8,825 bases of DNA from Selenomonadaceae bacterium (lineage in GTDB: Bacteria > Bacillota > Negativicutes > Selenomonadales > Selenomonadaceae), in contig JAFSUE010000104.1 in assembly GCA_017445435.1 (NCBI GenBank), positions 1 to 8,825 on the forward strand, read 5' to 3'. The notes under the pieces were generated by a model. That model was not told the origin of the DNA and made no database searches. It saw nothing but the letters and a program-made list of their open reading frames with translations. Of this stretch, positions 1 through 5,721 are shown piece after piece (positions within the stretch are counted from its first letter, which is position 1; the number at the start of each line of letters is the position of its first letter). Made by a program: the position numbers and the translations under genes.

Positions 1-435
1 AAACAGGCAATGACTGGTAAAACGGTAAAAATTTTGCAGTTCAGAAAAAAACTTCACGACACAATGGAACAACTTCAAATCGGCAAAGAATATTCTAGCC
101 GATATATGAACGTTGGATTCAGCGGCGGTGAAAAAAAGCGTAATGAAATTTTACAGCTTTTAATGCTTGAACCTAAACTCGCTTTGCTTGACGAAACAGA
201 CTCGGGGCTTGACGTTGACGCGGTGCAAATTGTTTCAAATGGCGTAGCGAAATTTCATAATGCGGAAAATTCCTGTGTCATAATCACGCATAACACGCAG
301 ATTTTAAAAAGTTTGTCCGTCGATAAGGCGCACATACTTTTACATGGGCGAATTGTTAAAAGCGGCGGCTCTGAATTGGTTACTGACGTTGTCGCAAATG
401 GCTATTCGCAATTTGAGATTGAAGAGGCAGTTTGA
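1..435 (+). CDS. sufC: SufC, Fe-S cluster assembly ATPase (C-terminal part, cut by window edge)
   Basis: SufC is the cytosolic ABC-type ATPase that works with the SufB/SufD scaffold to build iron-sulfur clusters. The frame is open from base 1, so the true start lies outside the window and 144 residues are visible; whole SufC is about 250. Counting from base 1, I see the ABC signature FSGGE at residues 40-44, followed by the SufC-typical EKKRNEILQ; Walker B LALLDE at 60-65; D-loop SGLD at 68-71; and the H-loop histidine at 97. The stretch DETDSGLDVDA and the late GRIVKSGG match SufC rather than general transporters. The Walker A part is missing because of the edge. No sufB, sufD or sufS follows, so any partner genes must lie upstream. 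The stop TGA shares its A with the ATG of the next gene, which suggests coupled translation. Confidence 0.93.
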   Translation, partial: KQAMTGKTVKILQFRKKLHDTMEQLQIGKEYSSRYMNVGFSGGEKKRNEILQLLMLEPKLALLDETDSGLDVDAVQIVSNGVAKFHNAENSCVIITHNTQILKSLSVDKAHILLHGRIVKSGGSELVTDVVANGYSQFEIEEAV

Positions 436-1607
436 TGAAAAAAAAATTACTTTTCGTCGTACTTTTTACGGCGTTTGTAAGTTCGGCACTGACAATAGCG
501 GGGCTGTGCTTTATTTTCAACCTTGACGCAAAAGGCGCAATAAATCTTGGCAGATTACTTTCAGCCATGAGTTTTATTGAGTCGCAGTACGTGCAGGAAG
601 TTGAAAAAGATCAGCTAATCGGCGGCGCTATCAGTGGCATGGTACGTTCACTTGGCGACCCGCATTCAGTTTATCTTGAGCCGAAATTATATAGCCAGTT
701 GAAGGCAGATATAAGTGGCGCTTTTGGCGGAATTGGCGTTTACATGAGCTTTAAAAATGACGGCGTACAAATTTTAAGCGTCATTCCAGACGGTCCAGGC
801 GATAAAGCTGGCTTGCAGGCGAATGATTCAATTTTAGCCGTAAATGGCGAGCCAATCAGTTCGATTGAATACGGCGAAGTTGCGTTAAAAATTCGCGGTG
901 AAGTTGGTACGCCCGTTGATTTGCTGATTCATCGCGAGGGTGAAGAAGATAAAACGTACACAATCACGCGAGCAATTATAAAAGATAAGACCGTTTCAAG
1001 TAAAATGCTTGACGATAAACTTGGTTACATTCGCATTTCAAATTTTAGTGAAGGTACTGGCAAGGAATTTAAAACGGCGCTAAATGAACTTGAAGCCGAA
1101 AATATGAAAGGTTTAATTCTTGACCTTAGACAAAATCCTGGCGGCGTCATTACAAGTTGCGTTGAAGTGGCACGGGAAATTGTTCCTGCTGGTCCAATCG
1201 TTTCAGTAATTCAGCGTGACGGTACGAAGGAAGTTTATATGTCTGACTTAGAAAAAACTAGATTCCCTATTGTCGTGTTGCTTGATCAAAACAGCGCTAG
1301 TGCGTCCGAACTTTTATCTGGCGCATTGCAGGACACTAAGGCGGCAGTTATCGTTGGTATGAAGTCTTACGGTAAAGGCTCTGTTCAAACTTTAATTCCA
1401 ATGTTTCGTGACGACGGCTTGAAGTTGACGATTGCAAAATATTATACGCCGAATGGCAGGAGTATTGACGGCGTTGGAATTATTCCTGACTTTGAAGTTC
1501 CGCTGGAAAATCCTTTACCGATGACGCGTGAAATTAATACGGACGCCGATAATGACGCCCAACTTAGAAAAGCTGAAGAAATTTTGACGGAACAAATTAG
1601 CGGATAA
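435..1607 (+). CDS. ctpA: S41-family carboxy-terminal processing protease with PDZ domain
   Basis: This is a membrane-anchored serine protease of the CtpA/CtpB (tail-specific) family that trims or degrades exported proteins outside the cytoplasmic membrane. Residues 1-4 are MKKK, followed by a hydrophobic segment to about 28 that is probably an uncleaved anchor. A PDZ domain covers about 95-170 (FGGIGVYM, then DGPGDKAGL). The S41 core follows, with LDLRQNPGG at 230-237. The catalytic Ser-Lys dyad is S289 in NSASASE and K314 in YGKGSVQ, with the supporting Q318; the 25-residue Ser-Lys spacing is that of the family. Length (390 residues) is normal. I chose ATG at 435 over the TTG one codon earlier, because GAGG at 424-427 is well spaced and the ATG overlaps the sufC stop. 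Substrates cannot be read from sequence, and the choice between ctpA and ctpB names is arbitrary. Confidence 0.93.
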   Translation: MKKKLLFVVLFTAFVSSALTIAGLCFIFNLDAKGAINLGRLLSAMSFIESQYVQEVEKDQLIGGAISGMVRSLGDPHSVYLEPKLYSQLKADISGAFGGIGVYMSFKNDGVQILSVIPDGPGDKAGLQANDSILAVNGEPISSIEYGEVALKIRGEVGTPVDLLIHREGEEDKTYTITRAIIKDKTVSSKMLDDKLGYIRISNFSEGTGKEFKTALNELEAENMKGLILDLRQNPGGVITSCVEVAREIVPAGPIVSVIQRDGTKEVYMSDLEKTRFPIVVLLDQNSASASELLSGALQDTKAAVIVGMKSYGKGSVQTLIPMFRDDGLKLTIAKYYTPNGRSIDGVGIIPDFEVPLENPLPMTREINTDADNDAQLRKAEEILTEQISG

Positions 1608-1635
1608 ATATAAATGGCTAATCATCATAAACTTT

Positions 1636-1643
1636 AAGGGGTG
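1636..1643 (+). promoter_or_regulatory. Ribosome binding site that decides the cdaR start
   Basis: AAGGGGTG lies nine bases before the GTG at 1653. A GTG in the same frame at 1641 falls inside this purine-rich site, so it cannot be the start that the site serves. This supports starting the protein at VKIEHLKK. Confidence 0.6.
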
Positions 1644-1652
1644 ATTTTTTGC

Positions 1653-2612
1653 GTGAAGATTGAACACTTGAAGAAGGGAATTTTTTCAACGCTTGAGCAA
1701 GTGAAAAATGCTTTAAGCCGTAACAAATTGAAAAAAATTATCGCGCTTATTATGTCCATCACACTTTGGTTTTACGTAATGGGTGCGCAAAATCCCACGA
1801 TTGAAGATAGCTACCGCGTGAAAGTTCATCTTAGAAATAATTCATATGATTACAAAGCTTTCTACGAAGAGCAGGAAGCGAAAGTTACATTGAGTGCGCC
1901 GCGCTCGTACTTCATCGATTACACTGAAAAAGATATTCGCGCCTTCGCAGATATTTCCAGCTATAGCGAAGGTGAATACGACGTGCCTATTGAGGTGAAT
2001 CATCCTAAAGGTTTTGAGCTTACAAGAATTTCGCCTGAAACAATTCACGTGAAGATTGAACCGATTGTCGAACGGCAAATGGATCTTCAACTTATACCTA
2101 GCGGCTCACCAAGTCCACATACAATTATTACGGGCATTCAAGCGCCGCAAAATATAACGATTATCGGTCCAAAAAATATTATTGACACCGTGAAAAAAGT
2201 TGTCGGCTACATTGGAGTTGTCGGCGAAAGTGAAGACTTTGAATTGAACGTGCCACTTTCCGCGATTGATGAAAATGGGCGTGAAGTTGCATCTGCGCGG
2301 GTTGCTCCTTCGTCTGTGAACGTTTTAGTACAGATTGAAAAAAGCGTGATAAAATCCGTGCCGATTGTTGCAAATCTTACGCCGCCTGACGGTAAAGAAA
2401 TTTCTAACGTAAAGATTGAACCTTCGACGGTTGAAATTGAAGGCATCGCGGACGTTGTAAACTCCATTGATTCGTTGAACACAATCGACGCGGCAATTTC
2501 TAAAGATGTGAAGGCTTACAAAGAAAAGTTAAAGTTGGTCATTCCAGAAGGTTTAAAAGTTAGCGTCGAAGAAGTTCTTGTCACTGCTGAAATTAAAGCC
2601 GCTCAACAGTGA
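1653..2612 (+). CDS. cdaR: YbbR-domain protein, CdaR-like regulator of diadenylate cyclase
   Basis: YbbR-domain proteins such as CdaR are single-span membrane proteins whose extracytoplasmic domains interact with, and modulate, the c-di-AMP synthase CdaA. Here a short basic N-terminus is followed by one membrane segment at about residues 27-44, ending in the family-typical LWFYVMGAQNP. Three YbbR-like beta-rich repeats can be made out, at roughly 50-135, 145-230 and 235-315. Each has an extended start, a xVxxSxP or xIxGP-like middle (TLSAP, TIIGP, EIEGI) and a closing VxVxI strand. Length is 319 residues. cdaR normally sits directly behind cdaA and before glmM; here the upstream neighbour is the protease gene, 45 bases away. 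A possible promoter, TTGACG (1584-1589) and TATAAA (1609-1614), has a poor 19-base spacer. The YbbR fold is clear, but partnership with CdaA is inferred from the family. Confidence 0.85.
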   Translation: MKIEHLKKGIFSTLEQVKNALSRNKLKKIIALIMSITLWFYVMGAQNPTIEDSYRVKVHLRNNSYDYKAFYEEQEAKVTLSAPRSYFIDYTEKDIRAFADISSYSEGEYDVPIEVNHPKGFELTRISPETIHVKIEPIVERQMDLQLIPSGSPSPHTIITGIQAPQNITIIGPKNIIDTVKKVVGYIGVVGESEDFELNVPLSAIDENGREVASARVAPSSVNVLVQIEKSVIKSVPIVANLTPPDGKEISNVKIEPSTVEIEGIADVVNSIDSLNTIDAAISKDVKAYKEKLKLVIPEGLKVSVEEVLVTAEIKAAQQ

Positions 2613-2641
2613 TATAATTTGAACCGTAAAAATTTTTAATT

Positions 2642-2674
2642 GAGTTAATCGCCATTGCCATTAACTCTTTTTTT
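2642..2674 (+). terminator. Rho-independent terminator of cdaR, overlapping the queH stop
   Basis: A perfect 8-bp stem, GAGTTAAT (2642-2649) with ATTAACTC (2660-2667), encloses a 10-base loop and is followed by seven T (2668-2674). It starts 29 bases after the cdaR stop. The TAA stop of convergent queH (2661-2663 on the minus strand) lies within the right arm. Read from the minus strand the stem is the same, but the T-rich part (TTTTT) lies several bases further away, so termination of queH here would be weaker. Confidence 0.85.
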
Positions 2675-3281
2675 GTGCTTTGAACTTAGCGCGACGAATT
2701 TTTTTCAAATCGTTGCTAAATCGCTCCTCTTCACTGAAAATACAGCCGCAATAATTTTGTCGATAAAGTTCAAGTTCCTTGCTAATTGCAATTCCTTCGT
2801 CCCAACCTGCGCGGAAGTCTTCATAAAAAAATTTTACGCCGAAATTTTTAGCAACGCTTTCAGCAATTTTTTTCATCAGTTCATGATTTTGATGAATGCT
2901 ATAAAAAAGTGTCGACGTAAAAATTTCAAAATTATTTTCAGCCGCAAACTTCGCCGTTTCGCCAAGCCGCCACGCATAGCAAATTTTACAGCGATTGTGG
3001 AAACCGTCAGCAAAGTTAATCGTGTCGTCATCGCCAAGCCCTTCAACAACTGAAAAAGTTTTTGTCAAAAATTCCCTCAAGCCGTAATGATTGACAACGT
3101 GAATTTCCATTCCAACTTTTTCCGCAAATTCCCGCGCAGTTTTCAACCGTTGCCGCCATTCTTGATAAGGATGAATATTTGGATTGAAAAAAAATCCTAT
3201 CGGCTCGAATCCTTCCTCACGTAATTTTTTCACGGGATAACACGAACACGGACCGCAACACATATGCAATAAAATTTTCAT
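2661..3281 (-). CDS. queH: QueH, epoxyqueuosine reductase (DUF208 family)
   Basis: QueH makes the last step of queuosine synthesis, reducing epoxyqueuosine to queuosine in the wobble position of GUN tRNAs. It is the non-cobalamin alternative to QueG and carries an Fe-S cluster. The 206-residue protein shows all family marks: HMCCGPCSCYP near the N-terminus (C8, C9, C12, C14), RCKICYAWRL (C98, C101), the FRAGWDEGIAISKEL block at 156-170, and LYRQNYCGCIFSEEER (C178, C180). The start ATG at 3281-3279 is preceded by a moderate GGTGACGG site. The gene is transcribed on its own, convergent with cdaR and divergent from sstT. No other queuosine gene is in the window, so the precursor could be made elsewhere in the genome or salvaged. 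Confidence 0.95.
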   Translation of the reverse strand: MKILLHMCCGPCSCYPVKKLREEGFEPIGFFFNPNIHPYQEWRQRLKTAREFAEKVGMEIHVVNHYGLREFLTKTFSVVEGLGDDDTINFADGFHNRCKICYAWRLGETAKFAAENNFEIFTSTLFYSIHQNHELMKKIAESVAKNFGVKFFYEDFRAGWDEGIAISKELELYRQNYCGCIFSEEERFSNDLKKIRRAKFKAQKKS

Positions 3282-3308
3282 ACCGTCACCGCCAAAAATT
3301 TTTAGTGC

Positions 3309-3337
3309 ATTATATCATTACGCTAAAATTATGTTAT
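3309..3337 (-). promoter_or_regulatory. Putative queH promoter
   Basis: On the minus strand a perfect TATAAT (complement of 3309-3314) lies 27 bases before the queH ATG. Seventeen bases upstream is ATAACA (complement of 3332-3337), a poor -35. The position fits a short leader. The -35 region covers part of the -10 box of the opposite sstT promoter. Confidence 0.5.
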
Positions 3338-3340
3338 AAT
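3312..3340 (+). promoter_or_regulatory. Putative sstT promoter with extended -10
   Basis: TGTTATAAT at 3332-3340 is a consensus -10 (3335-3340) with the TGn extension. The -35 position (3312-3317, ATATCA) is poor, which the extension can compensate. It lies 35 bases before the sstT start and overlaps the divergent queH promoter. Confidence 0.55.
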
Positions 3341-3374
3341 TCGCTAGAAAAAATTTTTTAGGAGGTCGATAAAT

Positions 3375-4619
3375 TTGCTGTCGAAGGTAAAAAAAATTTA
3401 TGGGGAAACGGCGCTAATTAAGTTAATCTCCGTTGGACTCGTCATAGGAATTTTAATTGCGCTGTTCGTACCAGTTGCAATTCCTGCCGTTGCAGTCTTC
3501 GGAAAACTTTTTGTCAACGCATTAAAAGCCGTCGCGCCGATTTTAGTTTTCGTGCTGGTAATGAATGCGCTGTCCCAAAAATCTGAATCAAGTTCGACAA
3601 TGCGCCCTATTATAACTTTGTACGTAATTGGAACTTTCTGCGCGTCATTGGTAGCAGTCACGGCGTCATTTTTATTCCCCACGACGTTAAGCTTGCAAGT
3701 TGCTGACGCTACAATCACGCCGCCTTCAGGAATCATTGAAGTTTTACAAAATGTCATAATGAAAGTTGTTGACAATCCGATTAACGCGTTGACGAATGCA
3801 AACTATATCGGAATTTTAGCTTGGGCAGTCATCATAGGAATTGCGCTTAGACCTGCTGGCGATGCAGTTCACGAAGTTTTAGCCGACGTTGCAAAAGCCG
3901 TAACGCAAGTTGTACAGTGGGTAATTCGTTTCGCGCCATTCGGCATTATGGGACTTGTAGCGGACGCAATCGGTATAAGCGGCGTTGAAGCGCTTATAGG
4001 TTACGCAAAACTTTTAGCCGTACTGCTTGGCGCATTTTTCAGCGTAGCGTTGATAATGAATCCTTTAATTGTCTGGTGGAAATTAAAAATGAATCCGTAC
4101 CCGCTCGTATTCACGACGTTAAGGGAAAGTGGCTTGTACGCATTTTTTACGCGCAGTTCAGCGGCAAATATCCCTGTCAACATGGGACTTTGCAAAAGAT
4201 TGGGACTTGATGAAAATATTTATTCGGTATCAATTCCACTTGGCGCAACGATAAATATGGCGGGCGCGTCGATAACGATAGCCGTTTTAAGTTTAGCAAC
4301 GGCACATACGCTGGGAATAAATGTTGATATGCCGACGGCGCTTTTACTTTGCATAATCGCGACAGTTGGAGCTTGCGGCGCATCTGGTGTAGCTGGCGGC
4401 TCATTACTTTTAATTCCAGTAGCCTGTTCAAGTTTCGGCATTTCATCAGATATTTCAATGCAAGTTGTAGGCGTTGGATTTATAATCGGCGTGTTGCAGG
4501 ATTCTTGCGAAACGGCGTTAAACTCATCAAGCGATGTACTTTTCACTGCGACGGCTGAACTTTCACAACGCGCTAAGGAAGGAACTTTGAAAGCGGCGGA
4601 CTTAGTGCCGAAAAGTTAA
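3375..4619 (+). CDS. sstT: SstT, sodium:serine/threonine symporter
   Basis: SstT imports serine and threonine with sodium across the inner membrane and belongs to the glutamate-transporter (DAACS/EAAT) fold. The 414-residue protein has the length known for E. coli SstT. Visible marks are the HP1 tip TRSSAANIPVN at 259-269, the TM7 sodium motif as NMAGA at 294-298 (NMDGT in acidic amino acid carriers), HP2 SGVAGGS at 337-343, and TM8 QDSCETALNSSSD at 375-387. In TM8 the arginine that holds the substrate carboxylate in glutamate carriers is replaced (E379 at that position). This fits neutral rather than acidic substrates. The start is TTG at 3375, nine bases after a perfect AGGAGG (3360-3365). 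A secreted SYLF protein follows 21 bases later, probably on the same transcript. Confidence 0.94.
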   Translation: MLSKVKKIYGETALIKLISVGLVIGILIALFVPVAIPAVAVFGKLFVNALKAVAPILVFVLVMNALSQKSESSSTMRPIITLYVIGTFCASLVAVTASFLFPTTLSLQVADATITPPSGIIEVLQNVIMKVVDNPINALTNANYIGILAWAVIIGIALRPAGDAVHEVLADVAKAVTQVVQWVIRFAPFGIMGLVADAIGISGVEALIGYAKLLAVLLGAFFSVALIMNPLIVWWKLKMNPYPLVFTTLRESGLYAFFTRSSAANIPVNMGLCKRLGLDENIYSVSIPLGATINMAGASITIAVLSLATAHTLGINVDMPTALLLCIIATVGACGASGVAGGSLLLIPVACSSFGISSDISMQVVGVGFIIGVLQDSCETALNSSSDVLFTATAELSQRAKEGTLKAADLVPKS

Positions 4620-4640
4620 TTTTAAAAGGGAGGGTTTCCT

Positions 4641-5225
4641 GTGAAAAAATTTTTAGTTAAACTTCTGGTAATGGCATTTGTGCTAATCACGGCGTCTAGC
4701 GTGGCGCTTGCAAAGTCTAATGACGAATTGCGGGCGGAACTTAATCAAATGTCAGTAGCTGTCCTTGACCGTATGGCGAAAAAATATCCTGAAACGGAAC
4801 GCGCCGTACAACTTGCCTATGCCTATTCGACAATCAGCAGTTCCAGTGTCAAACTTGGTTTTTGGGGAACAGATCGCGGGCGCGGCGTTGCCGTCAACAA
4901 TGAAACTGGCGAAAGAATTTACGTTAAAATGCGTGAAGTTACCATCGGCTTAAACATTGGCGCGAAAGAGTACGACTTACTTTTCATCATCACGAATAAA
5001 GACGCTTGGGACAGTTTTACTTCAGGCAATATAAAATTTGGCACTGAAGTTACGGCGACGGCTAATGACGGCGTAACTGGTGAATCGTACGCGAACGCTA
5101 CTATTATTGCGGACGGCGTCTGGGTCTATCAACTTGACAAGAAAGGTTTAGCGCTTGAATTAACTTTCAAAGGCGCTAGAATCTCGCCAATTCGTTCACT
5201 GCTTAAAGATAATGAAAAAAAATAA
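4641..5225 (+). CDS. Secreted SYLF/Ysc84-domain protein
   Basis: SYLF (Ysc84) domains bind lipid or phosphoinositides in eukaryotes; bacterial members are secreted or periplasmic and their role is largely unknown. This protein has a clear signal peptide, MKKFLVKL, a hydrophobic core, then ALA before K25. The mature part holds the pattern of the SYLF C-terminal region: RGRGVAVNNETGERIYV at about 79-95, then IGLNIGAKEYDLLFIITN (102-119), a DSFTSGNIKFG block (124-134), and a late WVYQLDKKGLALELTFKG (161-178). These match the usual GVxV, GxxxGA..D, FxxGxxxxG and KGL..G series. GTG at 4641 follows a strong AAAGGGAGGG site at 4625-4634. It is coupled closely to sstT (21-base gap), but I see no functional reason for the pairing. 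No terminator separates it clearly from the tRNA promoter downstream. Confidence 0.75.
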   Translation: MKKFLVKLLVMAFVLITASSVALAKSNDELRAELNQMSVAVLDRMAKKYPETERAVQLAYAYSTISSSSVKLGFWGTDRGRGVAVNNETGERIYVKMREVTIGLNIGAKEYDLLFIITNKDAWDSFTSGNIKFGTEVTATANDGVTGESYANATIIADGVWVYQLDKKGLALELTFKGARISPIRSLLKDNEKK

Positions 5226-5252
5226 CTTGCTTGTAACTGTCAAAAAATTTTC

Positions 5253-5281
5253 TTGACTTTTAAATATTAGCGTGATATACT
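5253..5281 (+). promoter_or_regulatory. Strong tRNA promoter with GC-rich discriminator
   Basis: TTGACT (5253-5258) and TATACT (5276-5281) are separated by exactly 17 bases, each one base from consensus. The next bases, GCGCGGCG (5282-5289), form a GC-rich discriminator in otherwise AT-rich DNA. This is the usual mark of stable-RNA promoters under growth-rate or stringent control. The tRNA begins at 5292, so the leader is only a few bases long. Confidence 0.85.
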
Positions 5282-5291
5282 GCGCGGCGTT

Positions 5292-5367
5292 GGGGACGTA
5301 GCTCAGCTGGGAGAGCATCAGGTTCGCAATCTGGGGGTCGAGGGTTCAATCCCCTTCGTCTCCACCA
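5292..5367 (+). tRNA. tRNA-Ala (anticodon CGC)
   Basis: A full cloverleaf can be folded. The acceptor GGGGACG (5292-5298) pairs with CGTCTCC (5357-5363), followed by A73 and an encoded CCA (5365-5367). The D stem is GCTC/GAGC with an 8-base loop. The anticodon stem is 5318-5322/5330-5334 with loop TTCGCAA, giving anticodon CGC at 5325-5327, which reads GCG. The variable loop is 5 bases, and the T arm is GAGGG-TTCAATC-CCCTT. The acceptor has G3:U70, the classic alanine identity pair, which independently supports alanine. The anticodon stem holds two G-U pairs, at its top (27:43) and bottom (31:39), so it is a weak stem. The gene has its own promoter and terminator. Confidence 0.95.
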
Positions 5368-5398
5368 ACACTGAATTTAATCTGTTGAATATATTTGT

Positions 5399-5430
5399 GG
5401 GGTTTTCGTATGTACGATAACTCCTTTTTT
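5399..5430 (+). terminator. Rho-independent terminator of the tRNA
   Basis: GGGGTTTTCGTA (5399-5410) pairs with TACGATAACTCC (5413-5424) with one T-T mismatch and one G-T pair, and is followed by six T (5425-5430). It lies 31 bases after the tRNA CCA end, as expected for a single-tRNA transcript. Confidence 0.85.
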
Positions 5431-5700
5431 ACTTATAACTAAGTAGTGTTTAATAACTACGCAGTAAAAATTAAAGTGAAAAAATAATGGTAATCAGCGG
5501 CATTTCCTAGCGCCTCTGTAACGTTGGATTGTCGCAACAAATGGGGCGCGGTGTATAGCTGAAATTTATGAAAAGTTATTCGTGGGCGCACAAATGCCGC
5601 AGTGTTTCTTTTTGCTACTTTTTCTTTGCGTCAAAGAAAAAGTAGTTTATAAAAAATTTTATCAAGATTTTAAATCCAAATTATTTAACACACCCTAAAA
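5431..5700. other. Non-coding interval with nested inverted repeats
   Basis: No recognisable gene lies between the tRNA terminator and ald. The stretch holds a 9-bp inverted pair, GCGGCATTT (5497-5505) and AAATGCCGC (5592-5600). Inside it are GC-rich blocks, AGCGCC and GGGGCGC, that could pair, and two related words, CGCAACAAATG (5533-5543) and CGCACAAATG (5587-5596). Its local GC content is higher than the AT-rich DNA on both sides. A separate long hairpin follows at 5615-5645. The look is that of a small dispersed repeat, MITE-like element or structured RNA inserted behind a tRNA gene. I saw no target-site duplication. A 34-codon open frame (5594-5698) with a hydrophobic start, but no ribosome binding site, crosses the right part. 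No convincing ald promoter is visible. Confidence 0.4.
5615..5645. repeat. Perfect 14-bp inverted repeat with 3-base loop
   Basis: CTACTTTTTCTTTG (5615-5628) and CAAAGAAAAAGTAG (5632-5645) are exact reverse complements around CGT. The stem is long but AT-rich. On the plus strand it is followed by TTTATAAAAAATTTT, a broken T tract, so it could act as a backup terminator ahead of ald. It could equally be the end of a dispersed repeat. Confidence 0.85.
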
Positions 5701-5721
5701 ATTTTTGAGGAGGAATTTTTA

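Noticed and set aside
2613..2618. Perfect TATAAT just after the cdaR stop
   Set aside because: No -35 element is present, and any transcript would run directly into the terminator at 2642-2674. Likely chance in AT-rich DNA.
2655..3053. Plus-strand open frame of about 130 codons over queH
   Set aside because: It overlaps the well-supported QueH gene antisense, shows no family pattern, and starts inside the cdaR terminator.
5239..5257. Palindrome GTCAA-N9-TTGAC overlapping the -35 of the tRNA promoter
   Set aside because: The right arm is simply the -35 box, the arms are only five bases, and the centre is plain A/T. This is not enough to call an operator.
5615..5660. CRISPR or toxin-antitoxin signal in the gap before ald
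   Set aside because: There is one hairpin only, no regularly spaced direct repeats, and no paired genes. A short peptide frame alone does not make a toxin locus.
5659..5687. Possible ald promoter TTATCA-17-TATTTA
   Set aside because: The -10 matches consensus at only three of six positions and such matches are expected by chance in this AT-rich stretch.
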